Source of the DNA: Lithospermum erythrorhizon
Taxonomy: Eukaryota > Streptophyta > Magnoliopsida > Boraginales > Boraginaceae
Length of the DNA stretch: 64,000 nt
NCBI GenBank assembly: GCA_019722365.1
Contig: JADFUC010000516.1
Span: forward strand, 248,001 to 312,000
Direction of reading: 5' to 3'
This document shows positions 1 to 14,600 of this stretch, one piece after another (the stretch's first letter is position 1; every line of letters starts with the position of its first letter). The translations under genes and the position numbers were made by a program. The notes below the pieces were generated by a model that had not been told where the DNA came from, did not search any database, and saw only the letters and a program-made list of their open reading frames with translations.

Positions 1-47
1 AGGGGTATATTTTGTATAAGTTAATTCATATTTTATTATTTTTATTA

Positions 48-177
48 CTCCCTCCATCCCTAATTGATAGTCATTTTTCATTTATGAAAATCCCTAATTT
101 AAGTTGTGAGTTGAATTTGAAATTTTCTAAATGTTTGGGCCAAATCAAATGCCCCTATATAAAAGGGATGGATGGAG
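48..177. mobile_element. Stowaway-like MITE
   Basis: The ends are inverted repeats: CTCCCTCCATCCC at the left and GGGATGGATGGAG at the right. Both are flanked by TA, the target duplication of Tc1/Mariner-type elements. The 130-bp length and the CTCCCTCC terminus are characteristic of Stowaway MITEs. It carries no coding capacity. Confidence 0.85.
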
Positions 178-179
178 TA

Positions 180-3100
180 ATTATTTTATCTTCGCATCTT
201 TCTTCTTTCTTCCCCTTTGGCAAAATGATGGCGACTTCCACAGTTTCGGTTGCCGAAACGCCCCATGATCGATCCTGAATCATACTATGATTCGGGAAGA
301 CGACCAAACGGATTCATCGGGAGTTGTAGGGAATCCTATTTACTATATGTAATAATTCGTAGAATTCCTCGACCAAGGCTACAACTCCCTCTCGGTGTTG
401 TGGTGATAACCTTGTCTTTAACCAAAGTTCAGATCGCCTTCCTGAACGGAATAAGTTCCAACTCTTCGTGGGGCTTGCCCCTCTTCTCGCTTTCCCTTTC
501 TCTAAGATCATTTTCCTTTGACGTCTCTTTTTTATTCAACTTCATCACAGGATGTCGACCCTCCCGATATCTCTTTTGTCGGGGAGGTTCCCTTAAAGAC
601 ATTCCCCGTGGTATGGAGAGCTGGTAGCATACCTGGGCCTTCTTCTGGTCTCATATGATTTCTCCAACCCCTCAACTGGTATGAAATTTCATCTTCAGAT
701 GTAGTGGAAAGACAATGGATCTTAACGCGTTTGACAATGGTCGTCCTATCAACCCGTTGTAGGTCGCCGATATCGACCAATACGAAGCGGTGCTCTAATC
801 ATGATCGACCGCTGGGCTTCCTTTATTGTGTCCAAATTTCGAATTATTCTCGGGCCGGATAACGATCGCACTCGTGAATCCTGTGAACGGGAGTAGACAT
901 CGGTTTCTGTAAGCCTTTGGTGGAGGCCTAACCGATCAGAAGCCTGAGATACAATATGTCACGAACTCCCGTATCAACTGGGCATCCGGCTACAAACGAA
1001 TTGGCAATTATAGGACTCCATCACCGGCGGTTTGACGCAAGCTCCAAGCCTTCTAGCCGTCGGAGAAGTTCGACGGGCTCTTGTCGACAGGCCATCGGAG
1101 ACAAGTGCATACACCGACTCATCGCGCATACCTCCTTGCATTCGACGTGGTCGCCACCCCTCCGCGGCCTCCGAGATGGTATCTACTTTCCTATGATCCG
1201 GGGGATGATCCTGTCAGCTTCCCCTTGTCTCTCAAGGCTCTATTTCGCCCGCGAGCACTCCCTGGCCTCCAAGGAGATCCACCCTTGTTAGTTTTCACAA
1301 ACTCCTTCAATATTTCTTCTGATCCTTTCGGTTAGGACACGACATTCATCGGTATTAGTTAATTCATATTTGATTAGTTTTCACTGCCAAGACACACGAT
1401 ATTCATTCAAGTTTACGCCTATGATCTCAAGCTTCGTGATATTCACAATATTTCTTCTCTCTCATCCTTTCTACATGTAGGCTTTTAATTTTTCTGTGTC
1501 TCGAGAATATTCTTTTTATCTTCTCCACTTGGCAAGATATACTCTTTCCTACGCTTGTTCGTAGAGGGGTATAGTTATTAAACATCGGCTCCTAGGGTTT
1601 TCTGATCCGTCCCTCTTCTCTTCGTCGGAGGTCCCACATGCGAGTCATTTTGGGGATCACACCGTCTGCCATTCTTCCTCCCGCTTCCATTTCAACATTT
1701 CTTCCAAGGAGCTTGACTCTTCCTGCAAATTAACGATCGGATCACCAACTTCATACTATCAAGGCAAGGGTTCTAATACTCAACTTTTCCTTGAGAGGTC
1801 CATATATCTCAACCCGCTGAGAAAGGATATCATGGTCATTTTCTCACCGGTCGGGTATGTTAGTCACGACCTCCCTCGAATCGGGTAACATAACTCCCTC
1901 AACGCCTCGACTTTGCTGTGTTTCCATGAGAGTTCGCTCGCTCTCACCTGGCCAATTTATGGGACGCCTCCAAAAATTATCCATAAATAGACTTACTACA
2001 TCTCTTGCCATCTGCCTATGGAATCGGTAGCTTCTCAGGGAACCACTTCAAGGTTTGGTCCGATAAACTCCTCAAACGCCCCGACACCTTCGCTACTTGC
2101 CCAAAAGGGAGGGCTGGAGTCGAATCTATCTGAGGTGGTCGCTAGGATCCACAAACCCGCTGAACGTTTTGAACTTCGGCATCTTGAACCCTCCTCGCAT
2201 CTTGGCATGTGTTAACCTCTCCGAGAATGGTAAGAGGGTACTATGCTTTACTAGTCCTCGGCCAAAGCAAAGGCATCTTTCAAGAAAGTGCTTCAATTCA
2301 TCTAATTCGCTTCAGTTGCATTATTTTGCCCCGGTATCAATGCCAAGGTCTGGGCGAACGCCTCATTGCTGTTTCAAGGACGCCACTTTTTTGGTCCTCA
2401 TTCTTATGAGCTGCCAGTTTCAAAGATTAAATTCGCTACTACCTCAGGACTGGCCGATTTTCCTCAAGGCTGGGACCTTGGGGTGAACCATCCTCAGGCT
2501 CAGGTCATATCCATACTATGCTTCGTTTCCTGGAATAGAGTCATCGTGAGTGACTCGACCCCGTCAATGTGCGCTTGAGGGTACGTATTATCACATTAGA
2601 TTCCAGCACGCGTGCGACCATTTTTGGCGCTTCCCGTGTCAGCATCGCCGCTTCCCCGGGACTATTCCGAATCGCCGCTTGATTTGATGCACGTATCGTG
2701 GGTCCCCTGCCGCACGATACCAATCACTGATGTGGGCTCATTTCGAAGGTCCCTCATGGCGGTGGACTGACCTTCCAGGTTCCCATCTACTGAGCGACTC
2801 TGGGAAGCACGCCAGGTCCTTCTGGTAGCCCTCGTGCTTAGTGCTCCTGAGGAGGCTTCGACTTTGCCTCGAGTATAAGGTGGTGTATGTCAGCCCCACG
2901 CGACTATGCCTCGCGCACTTCTCAGGCTCGGGTACTAACTCCGGGTCTTACGGGTACTTTTCATGTCATCCCTGGCTTGAGGTAGTCATGCAATGAGTCT
3001 GGCACCTAGACCACAACAAAAGTTTAATGTGAATCATTCCTCGATTTATAAAGCTTAATATTAATTGTGAGGGAGCCGAATCAACCGAATAGGTTTTATC

Positions 3101-3235
3101 ATTACCCTAAATGGTACAAATTGACGTAAGATTTATGCGAAACCCAAAAGTCATTTCTCTTGGGACATTTAATGTTGTCATTATCCCCTTTAACCAATCA
3201 TTACCATCCAAGATCCAATAAAGTTCTTTGGTCTA
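180..3235. other. GC-richer degraded repeat-like DNA, unassigned
   Basis: This 3-kb stretch is clearly richer in C and G than the rest of the window and has only short open frames, none longer than about 130 codons. I recognise no protein motif on either strand. The texture, with many CG dinucleotides and broken frames, resembles the retrotransposon pol regions elsewhere in the window, so a decayed LTR element is the likeliest explanation. I could not find paired LTRs or a primer-binding site. Confidence 0.4.
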
Positions 3236-4267
3236 ATGCTCTTAATACTTAAATTGATACAGAAAGATGAAGAACATTCTTCATCAGAAGAAGGTCCTCT
3301 TCTTAGCTCGATAGGAAAGAGGACTGGCAATTGTATATCGCCATTATCATCAGTATTACTACTTTTTTCTCCGGAACTTCTTAAGATTACTCTTTTTATA
3401 TCGATTTTGTATTTTGCAAATGTGTTTGCTTACTCTTTTTATATCGATTTTGTATTTTGCAAATGTGTTTGCTTACTATATGATCATTTTTTTGACCTCT
3501 GAGCTGAGCATCGGGCCAAAATGATGTGGGCCACCTCTTAACATTCCAGAAAACAATCAACAAGATGATACATCTTATGGCAATATATTTATCAATAGTT
3601 TGGAAGGTAAAATACATGAATCTTTAAGATATTTAAAGATTGACAATTTATTTTGGGGAAAAAGGAACTTCATTACTAATATCTAACATTTTCTGATTTT
3701 ATTTTCTTTGTTAGAGATGTCGTCAGCTTTCATTGCAATAGCAATTGTTGACAGAGTTGGGCGGAAGCTTTCAATTGTCACGACCTCTACATTGAGTTTC
3801 TTTCTTCTTCTGCCACTGGCTTGGCATCAGAGTGATATAGCAACAACAGTTTTGCTGTTTGGCAGTCGCTTGTTCGTTGCAGCAGGGATGACGATAGTTG
3901 GTGTGTATGTTAATGAGGTACAAGTACAATACATCCCTTGGTTATTTCCGTCATACATTCAATTGTGGTAGTGTGTTTGTGTTGATATCCTTGTGACCAT
4001 GTACCTTTAATGATCTGTTCGGCCCACCCAACCTCTGTGAGGTCAACTGGTACTGGAGTTATGTGTTCAATTGGAAATATTGGTGGTGTCGTATGCCCTC
4101 TTATAGCTATTGTACTCGTGGAGGGTTGTCATCAGGGAGCATCGGTATCTCTCTTTGAATTTGTGATTCTTCTTATGATAGTCTCTGTCCTCATGATCCC
4201 TGTAGAGACTTCAGGAAGAGAGTTGGTATATTCAATCCTTATAATGTATAATAGCCAAAGTCTATGA
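3236..4267 (+). pseudogene. OCT7/NiaP-type MFS transporter pseudogene (3' half only)
   Basis: Three exon-like blocks match the central loop and C-terminal half of plant organic cation/carnitine transporter 7 (nicotinate transporter, major facilitator superfamily). Block 1 (about 3260-3606) encodes the loop SSSEEGPLLSS and the helix start SPELLKITL. Block 2 (about 3715-3917) has the MFS signature VDRVGRKLS. Block 3 (about 4017-4225) has HPTSVRSTGTG and ends in ETSGREL. The first half of the protein is absent; unassigned repeat-like DNA lies upstream. A 43-bp perfect tandem duplication at 3387-3472 shifts the frame inside a membrane helix and leads to a stop at 3500-3502. Without the extra copy the helix would read on, but another stop follows about 30 bases later. 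No AG acceptor lies just before block 3. The gene is therefore broken in several independent ways. The family assignment is firm, the exon limits are approximate. Confidence 0.8.
3387..3472. repeat. 43-bp perfect tandem duplication in transporter pseudogene
   Basis: The 43-base unit at 3387-3429 is repeated exactly at 3430-3472. Since 43 is not a multiple of three it shifts the reading frame of the exon it lies in. Confidence 0.95.
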
Positions 4268-4339
4268 ATAGGAGATTGTACTTAAAAGAAAACTATGAAA
4301 TCTTATAGTTACATTCATCTAAGTATACAATCTCCTATT
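4267..4339. repeat. Short inverted repeat (MITE-like hairpin)
   Basis: The arm AATAGGAGATTGTACTTA is followed after about 35 bases by its near-perfect reverse complement, with a 2-base insertion, ending at 4339. It sits directly after the last readable codon of the transporter pseudogene. It could be a small MITE or part of a larger element. Confidence 0.6.
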
Positions 4340-4804
4340 TAGTCTCCCTGGAAATTACAGTTTGATTTCATCTTCCTAGTTACTAAGTATTTTTGTATTT
4401 AACAGTGTTGTTTATTCTTCTTCTTCTCAAATGTGAATATTTTAACTCACATCCACTTTTCTGTCTTAAGATACATGATGATATGGTGATATTTTGATCG
4501 AGTTTATAATCACTTTAGTCTCGCGCCTGTTTATCAAAACAATCCCTATTCGTCGGTTGACAAAATACCACTCGATCCATTAGGAAGTTGAGAACTTGTG
4601 ATTTTAACTTCTAAAATGGGAGAAAAACTCAACTGTCATCATGTACACAAACAGCTGTCACAATTTGATAGTAGTGAGTTGTCACAGAAGTTTTTCACAA
4701 TCTCAGAACCAGAATAAAGAACAAATTAAGCCGGCTCCTTTACGACTTTACACTAGAATGTGATATTCATGATACTTTGACACTGAACCAAAATACAAGT
4801 CCAG
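4340..4804. other. Intergenic, nothing recognised
   Basis: AT-rich spacer between the transporter pseudogene and the 3' end of the minus-strand kinase gene. It must hold the 3' UTR of the latter. I see no further structure. Confidence 0.5.
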
Positions 4805-7800
4805 TTAACTATGTGCATTGATTTCTATTCTCTCAATTGCAGACTTTAGCTTTTGTTGAACAGTTTTTCTTGAAGGTGACAAAACTATCTCATTCCAGAC
4901 CGAGGCTTGTTGATTTATTAGGTCTGGATCTTCATAAAGCTCATATATGGAATCTGCTTCTTCATTCAAACTACTCACTACATTGAAGAACTTGTATCCA
5001 TCTGGATCAACTAAGAGATTGTTGTCCTTTTCTTTCCATGCTATTAACTGCATGTCACATTATAGTATTGTTACCAACTAACTCGAAGATTACATTTTAG
5101 AAATAATCGGTAGCTTGAAATGTCATGTTTCAATGAGACTTCAGTTTAGAGATGGCGAAAAGCTTACAGAGGGTGCTCCACCAAGTGCATTTGTGCAAAA
5201 GAGTCTTGCATTATCAACAAGTTGACAATATTTTGGAAATGCATTTGCAAATCTCTTGTGGGATTTCAGCTGTGAATTTACCCTCACTGCTCTTCCCACT
5301 TGAATAGCACGCCTGGAGGAAAACGAAATAAAGAATATGATCAATCATGGTGTTATTCTTCCTCTTTGCTTTCAGAGAAAGGAAGAAAGATTAACGATAT
5401 GTTTTACCTGATGCCTCGAATAACAGCTAAATAGGGATCACAGACAACTCCAACCATTTCTATCCTGTATGGTTTCCTGTCCTTTTGTTCTTGTTCCTTA
5501 TCCAACCGTTCCCAGTAATGTTCTATAAGTGTACCATCTTTCTCAACCTTGTAGCCTACTCCCATCCGGTATCGATTCTTGTGTACATTTCTCGCCATGG
5601 CAATTGTCTGCTCAACAAAGGGCTCCCATGACAGGGTTCCATCCATGATCACATCGCGCCCCTCGTTCAGCGCTGTCACGAGGAGGGACGAAGCTGCATC
5701 AGTTGAAGATTGGTGAACCTGTTTCAAGCAGAAACTTCAGTTTTGTCATGCAACCTTATTGCAAAACTACTTAGGAAAATGCTTTATATTTGGACCTTAA
5801 AGACTAAAGAGGTGTTAAAGAGAGCTTACCAATTCAGCTGTATGAAGCATGTCTAGGTGGTTGCCTCTGGAGTTAAGGGCCTTGTAAATTACATCTTTCT
5901 CCTTGAATTCATCTGCTTCTACCACCACAGCCTTTGCTGCAGCTCCTGCCCAGAATGGTCTGTTCAAATTTGCAAATATCATAGGTTAGTGCCGAATTTG
6001 CACAACTAGAAAGATATTGGTTGTGCTTGCAATAAAGCATGATCCTTTTAAAGATTACAATGTTATTCATATCAAAGTTTCGTCTTGAAAATCGAAAACG
6101 TCAAAGTAGTTTTAGGAGTCTTGAAAATCGAAAACGTCAAAGTAGTTTTAGGAGTGAATGAGTGATTATAAAAGATCCAATACTTGTGGAACTTAAATCT
6201 CAAGTAGTAGAGTATGCAAAATCCAATTTACTCTCAAACCAATTGCAATGTGACAGACTTGCATATTCATTGGCCTTTCTGTAATTATTAGATTGTACTA
6301 TCAAAATGAAGAAATATGTCGGAAAAGATCTCTACCTCTCCTTCGTGCCTATTTCGGTGTATTCCTACTTTATAAAATTGTAATCCATGTATCGGAAGAC
6401 ATCATGTGTACATAAGCCAGAACTTCCCAACGCATTTACGTAAAAAATATTACAAAAGTATACCGTAAGGAGGTTTATAAAAGAGGTAGAGGATCCTCGT
6501 CGGAAGTATGTTGATGAGAAATAAAGAAAGAATTGAATGTCCATACTCTTTGAGAAGGTCTTTAAGGACAGTGCTTTTGCCAGCTCCCATACCACCACCC
6601 ATAAACAGCAAAACTGGACTCCTTTCACTGTGAGCTGCTGGGACCATCACATCTGTACATTTTGGTTCACCATTTTGCACATTTCCAATGGCTTTCAACT
6701 CCTCCACCAATGTTGAAAACACCCTTGTCACCTTCAAATCCTTTGTTATCTTATTAAATCTCTGTTTCCTACAAGGATTTAGTATCAGATTTACATTAGC
6801 ATGCATTCAAGAAAAGTTTACAACACAAACTAGTACTGAGTACATCATATGGACTAATAAACAGTCAAACGATGTAAATAGATTTCGGGTTAGATTTATA
6901 GTCTTTTTTAAATGAATTTCATTCTCATGTCCATAAAAATAAACAATGGTAAGCATTCCACTTTTAAATTAGCTTATTGTTATCCATTCATTACCAATTT
7001 TTATTTTTATTTTTATTTTACAATTACACGTTATCGACTTATTGATATTGTTTAACCACAACAATTGGAAATATATTTGTATTATTCTATCGAGTTATAT
7101 TTCGTACATATGCATTGGCCAAAAAATCAAATAAAAACCAAGATAAAATGAAGTCCTTCCCAACCCCACCTATCTTAATTAACATTTATTCAAGACATCA
7201 CCCCAAACTTGACCTCTCCGAATATCTCAACAAATATCTCCTATTGGAGATATTCTTATGTACATTATTGAAGTAAAGAAAGTCAATGAAGTGTACAAAT
7301 GTTGTGAAGCACGTTTTAGTTGTACAACCTTTAAGTGGAGGAGTGATTTATTTGTTCCATGTGAATTGTGATTACTGATAATTATGAATCTATCAACTTT
7401 CTCCTTTATGCCTTTGAAGTAAAGATTTGTCGAACAAAGACAAATCTTTTGATAATATACAGGTCATGTGGTCCACTATGTTGGGAGGTTCAATATTTAT
7501 TGTGCATTTGTGCCCATCGCATTTCATCTCAATGTGACCACTAATAGAAGATAATCCATGAGCTATTTATGGATGATTACATGATATGACTTTTTGTTGT
7601 CTCGTGTTTATTGATGTGAAAGAGGCACACCCAATTGATGGGACTTATGTAGTTTTGTTACATATGACGTCGAAATTAACTTGTTAGGTATATCAATTCT
7701 CCTACAGTGTAAGCTGTGTTTCTTCATTTTTACATTACTAATTATTATATTATCCCATGTAATATTTTCTATTGATTTAAAAATATATTCTAAAGTTTTA

Positions 7801-8644
7801 CTCTATAACAATTCAACAATTAATAAGCCCTAAAATTTCGCTTAAAAATCTATAATAATTCAAACATAGCGTAATAATCTACTCTCTTATAATATTACAA
7901 AGTAGCTTTATCACACATTCATACGTGATGCTAATTACTCATATCTTCATTATCAACATCTTCATCCAATTATATAAAAAATATTCAACATCTTCATTCA
8001 ATTATATAAAAATATTCAACATCTTTACCAAATGTATAAAAGTTTTGCTTGATATAACGCTTCCTTCGATTTTTTTAATTTTATGATAAAAATAACTAAA
8101 TTCCATTTTAATACAATGAATTATTCACCCATACTAATTTTTTTGTGCATAATTATTCAATTATAATAAAAAATAATTTTTTAATCCAAAAATTACTATT
8201 AAAGAATATATATCTAAATTATTACGTGATATTTCAGATACATTTCAACAATCGAAAAAAAAAAGGTCACATATCTAATACCTCCATCCCCTAATGATGA
8301 CAAGGTTAATTTGATTTTTCACAGATGATGTTCAACTCAACATTTTATTACAGATAATATTTTAGCGTAAAATTATCAAATAATAATATTTTCACTGCAT
8401 CTTCATATCGCATTAAATTTTATTCAAATCAAAATTATGCTACTGGGATTTAGCGGCAAAAAGATTGTCAATTGGAACACTTAAATCGCGACGACAATCA
8501 TTAAGATCAGAATGGGCCACGTATCAAGATTGATGATCGACCACGGTCGCCAGCATCGAGAACTTCCTCATCCACTTCAGTTAAGACGCACACGGAGTAG
8601 ATGAAGACGACTTGCCATGGCACAACTCAATCATATCAAACATA

Positions 8645-8676
<32 letters not shown>

Positions 8677-11600
8677 TTCATGGGGTCGGTGATTACAACC
8701 TCCCCATTTAAAATCTCAATCAGCCCTCGGCTGGGAGCCACATCAATCCAAAGACGTACTATCCGTGGGCGGTATTTCCTGTGAGGCGGCCTCACGGCCT
8801 CAAGAGGCCTCCCGCCTCGACGTAGCACTTCAGGTATTGATATGATTTGACTGATACTACTCATACTACCAAGACAGATTCTCTTCTGCCTCATCCCATA
8901 AAGAACCCATCAAGTGTCGTTTGACCTCGCACTTGTGACGGGGCGACCCACCTTAAGTTTCTAGCTTGTTAACAGACAAAAACGTGCTTCGAAAGCAACT
9001 TAGCCACAGGAGGCCACCATCAATCTATTAACGCACCGATCTGAATGATGCTTACAAGCATTGAGGCACAGATTTCGATATTTATTTCAATTATCTTTCA
9101 GAATATATATGCTAACATGTTAGTTTTTATGTTTAAATAAAAATATCTTTTCTATAAACTATAGATGCAATAACGATCAGAATAATTCAATATACGAAAG
9201 GAAATTAAAGAAATTCAATTCAAATTTAATATTGATTATAATTAGTAAATTAAATAAGAATTATATTGTCATAATAATACTTATGGTTAGTTTTCACTCT
9301 ATATGAAATATATCGATATTATGGTCTAAAAATACATGTACGAATATGTATATTATACGATATAATCCACTTTATCAATATTTGATGTATAAATCAAGAT
9401 CCTCATCTTCTATTCAATGACTTCTTATATTAAAGTTTGTTTATATCAAAATTCTTAAACGCTTTCATATCAAGTAATAATCACATATATACTATTTATA
9501 CTAACTTTTATTAAAAAAATTATCAAGATAAAGATAGCTTTTAAAAAGAAAACACGCCCCTCATTTCATCGATTTTCAATATAATTCTGGGAGTATTTTA
9601 TATCTCGAACAAAAAGACATCTAATCGCTACACTTTCTTTATTGCTTTGGCATGGCTAAACTTTAGTTTTGCGCAAATATTATCGGGATTCAATCTTCAT
9701 CAATTAAAATATGATAAAATGAATGCTATAAAATAAAATTCAATAAGAATCCACGTATCAATTTATACCACTAATTAATCGGTAAACGATGCTTTCTAAC
9801 AATAAATAAAATAACATAAGCGCGTATTTTTTTATTAAAAGAGAAAAGCGACAAGCTTAACAATAAATAAATTACATAAATGCGGCATTCCTTATTAAAC
9901 CTTAAAAATAAAGAAGAAAATGGTAACAAAAATTTTTAAATCTATATATTATCAGAATTTATAGCGGATCATATAACCCACGTAACAAATGAATTATAAT
10001 ATAAATCAAAAAGTGATAATTTATAACTTCACGCAATGGGCTAATTACTTTATTTATTATCTCATGAACATTTACGCAACGCATCGTACATTTTACTAGT
10101 TATAGAAATAATCGAGTTACAGATACCTTCAAGCATTATATATGATCTAATTAGGGGAATGTAACTGATCGACACCGGAGTTCCTCTAAGTGTTATGTTT
10201 AGTAGAGTAATTATGACACGATTTTTCAACTTGTTTGGAGAGCCTATTAATAATAGTTTAGGTCTAGTATATATTCGTAATAGTGACATCCATTTCAGGC
10301 TTCTAATACTCTTGTATTTAAAATAATATCATCATTAACTATAAAAAAAAACGGATGATGTATTAGTATATCCACTCAAATGTATATATCCACACAACTA
10401 TCTCCTATTCATGATTTTAAAACTAAGAACAATTCATATGCTCCTATTTGAATTACATAACGGATGATGTATTAGTATACAATGCCACTTTAATGATCTC
10501 CTCACGTTCTTTTTGCTTAATGTGAAATGAATTAGATAATGTTCCACCACTAATAGATGAGTGCATTATCAAACAAATACAAAGCATGTATCTTGTTATA
10601 GAATTGAACATATAAATAGTAGTGTTGAAATATGGGAAAAGTAATAGTGTTTTGTCGGGTGAATTTTGCACTATAAATATCCTATATCTTCAGAATAAAG
10701 CTGCACGTAGAAAAACATTTTCTCCATTATCCGCTTACATTCTATTCTTTCCTAATAAGGTAGTAGATAATAGATGTAATATAGTAATATTAACAACAAT
10801 ACATATTGTATTAGTTTGAACTATTAAATATCCAGCTTATAATGCTATCAACACGAAATATTCCTATCGTAAGTACTCTAAAGAGTATATCTTCTATCCT
10901 TATCACTTGATATTTATTTCATATATTTCCTATTATGTGAGCACCCACAATATGTCAAGATTCTATAATTAAATAATATTATTATTTACCCTCGTTATGT
11001 AAAACCCAGAATCCGGCCGTTGACCTATAACTGTAGTGACTATTATTATTACTATTTCACCCCTTATTACGATAAACCTATTAAATTGTCGTTGTTCTAT
11101 AATAAGCCATGGATATTATTTTTGTGAGAGTTAAATCTATACGTGCTTATTTACTTACTAAGATGGTCTTCAAATCCCCATCTATCATGAAGATACTTGA
11201 AGAATATACAACTGTTATATTCTTTGCTGAGGTTTAAAATCCTCATTTACATATAATATCATGGACATAAATAAAATTCACCCGAATTATGGACATAACT
11301 AAAATTCATCCTCATTCACACTATCTTGGACATAAATAAAATTCATCCCCATTTACATTATAACATCATGGACATAAATAAAATTAAAATCTTCATTTTA
11401 GATTGCATATATTATTGATAAATTTTCATACTCATGTGGAGAGTTTAATTTTTGTGCTCATATTATTGATAAATTTTCATACTTATAGTTAAACTTTTTA
11501 CATTCATATCATAAAATATCTCACTTATATTATTATCTCACTCATTGTGTTATATTATTTATTTGTTATCGCATGAATTATTTGTTTATAATATATGAAT

Positions 11601-14600
11601 TATATTATCATATGTTATCGCATGATCATGAATATGTGCATTCTAATGGCAACATTATATTTAACACCCCATTTTTCTAACGGTAGTGAACAGTAAAATC
11701 AATATTATTTTATTATCCTCAAACGGTAATAAAACGGTAACAATAACGGACACTTCAAAATTTCACTTCTATATACGTAGGTATTTAATCTCCATCTATT
11801 ATTAGATATCTCGAGCTTAACAGTGATGTTTTTTCCAGCAAGATTTAATAATCGTCATTTTGACGTAAAACAAATTCTTCCAACGCAAAGAAGAAAACTA
11901 AACAGTTTAAAAGATAGATAATAACATTGCACTCATCTTTTATCAGATTTGGACCCATATAATAAATCATGGGAAGAAAATGTAAGAAAAATTGTGCACT
12001 TATAAGCGTTTAACAAATTAATTGCCATAATCATTTATTGATATAAGAGCACACCTGTATCTATCTGTTATCACTCTTCTCGGATTGAGCATTCCGAATC
12101 AAATGATGTAGCAAAAGCATATCTAAGGCATGCTTGAAACGTGGCCGACTGCGGACCTTAAAGATAAAAACTCTCAAAAATAAAAGTGGACACAAAATAT
12201 TTATAAGAATGAAAAAATGATCTTGATAACACACTAAATAATAATGCTGGCCCATGATTTTCTATCAATTATGTTACATTGTGACTTTGTGAGTTTCAAA
12301 GGCAATAATATTTACGAGATCAGAAGATACAAGACTCTCTCAAGGTTGCAATATGGTTTTTCTTAAAGACCCAAAATTGATTTTCATGCGAGGTAACTTA
12401 TTCTCCGCGCTTACTGCCACATTTTTCATTATTTAAATGGTCCGTCAGTTAAGCTTAATAATTTGTATATGCATACTTATATAATGGTTAATTGACAATC
12501 GAAATATACAATTTGTGGTCACTGATGATTTAAGATGCCTGCGACATCAAAATCCAGAGAAATGTAACAATTTGCAAAGATCATCAGACAAGTTAAAGTA
12601 ATCCAATATTTTTTGCATAATATAAGAAGTGAATATTTACTTAAAAGAAGTTTCATATGTGAATAATTCTATTTGCTCTGCTTATAAAAACAATATCCAT
12701 TTTATAATCATTATCAGTTTATGCTGATTTACTTAAATATCATTTGAATCTAATAAAGAAATCAAAGAAGAATGAATTATTTAAAGAATGAATTTGAAAT
12801 GAAAGATTTGAAAAAACAAGCTCGGCTGACAAATTAAGTACATTAAAATGATATATCGTACACCAATCAAATTATACAAAAGTAGACAAAAGGCGAATAC
12901 TTCGATAAGGCAAACTTTAAGCATCTAACGATAAAAGCAGAATAATTTAATCGCTGAAGCGATTTCTTCCGTCTCTAAGAAGAAAACGAAGAGGATTCGG
13001 GCATCGGGTTAATTCATACCCGCTAATGGAGCACTAATGTATCTTTGCAAATTGTACAAGACTGAGCATAGCTTTTGCAGAATTTACTACAAGATTCAAT
13101 TCATGTCCTACAAAGAGACTTGGAAAGCGATAAACATACTTCAATATCTTGCATGTGTCGCCCTGATTTTGGCTTGTTTTATCCTAACAATACAAAACCA
13201 GCTTTGCTTGGTTATGGAGACCGTTATTTGTCGATCCACATAATGCTAAATCACGTGACCGATATGTATTTACATACGATTTAATCGCAATATCTTTGCA
13301 TCCCGTAACGAACACTCGCACTACTTCTTCAAATCATTCCTGCTATTGCTCTTCGCTTAAATTGGTGCAAAGAGCGTACGCGCACAACCAATTACGTTAA
13401 AAAAAAAAATTAAAATTTTCTCGGGTCGGTATGGACCGAGATAGTATAAATAATTTCTACGATAATATTATTTCTCAGAAATTATTCGAGCCTAATTACA
13501 TTTATAATTTAAGAAGACAGTCGACAATTCGAAGCAAGCTTAGGGATCGTTAAGTCGCTCGATAACTCGATTCGCGTGATTTCTAACACAAACCTACGCT
13601 ACGTTTTTCTTGACTTCAAAGAGCTAAGTTATCATCTTCCATCCTTATCATCAAAATCACAAAAATATCTTCTCCATTTTCTTCTTATTGGTCGAGATCC
13701 CTGAGCACCAACTTAAAAAATTTCTTCCATTTCCTTCACTTTGTTGCATATAAAAGATCCCTAAGTCGATTATTAAGGTTTCCCAACGCCTTCCCTACGC
13801 ATTTTCGAGGTAAGAAAATAGAGTTTTTATTGATTTTTAAGGCTGACATTCAGTTGAATTTTACATAATTCAATTTTATGATGAATCTTGCTTGTTACAG
13901 TTCTAAATGACGTATATAAGTAATGAATTCATGATTTGTATAAATAAGCCAAGGACAAGGTCAGCTTGACTTTTTCTGTGTTTCATTGATTTCGTATTGA
14001 TATTTTTATAAGACTTTAAACGCAGAGGAGCGACCGGAACCTTTATCAGAAGTTGTCGCGATGTTAAACGGTAGATTTAAAAATTACTAAAGGCGCTAGG
14101 TTTAAAAAGTGTTATTTTCAAGTCGAGTCAGAATCGATATTTTGGGAAGATAAAATAAGTTAATTATGCACTTGAGGATTAATTGTAACGACTTATGTTG
14201 ATTTGAATGTTAAAATAATAAGGTGGAATTTAACCAGAGATCGATTGTCAGGTCCCACGGGACATTGAGATTGGTTGCTTATCCTATTTTAGACCATTTA
14301 GAAATAGTTCCTTAAAGAGTCGGGTAGCCAGGTTCTAGAACGCAGTATCAGAAGAGTGCCAATATACTTTCCTTGTTTTTGTTGGGGCTTTGATCGTGGT
14401 GCGGGGCGCTACTTGATCAGGTCCGCGAAGCCAAGCAGAAATTATCGGGAAGTAGTACTTATCTCACAAATTGCTACTTTACTTACTTACTTTAAATCAC
14501 AAGCGAACACGTTATCACAGACGACATGCGGAGAACGACGTACATGTCATCAGGTTAAGGACACGTGAGAATGATATACACGTAATTGTTTTATGATTGT

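Noticed and set aside
250..1335. Overlapping plus-strand frames of 84-125 codons
   Set aside because: No motifs and several overlapping frames; open by composition rather than selection.
8631..8894. 87-codon minus-strand open frame
   Set aside because: Part of it is translated (AC)n microsatellite and the rest lacks any motif.
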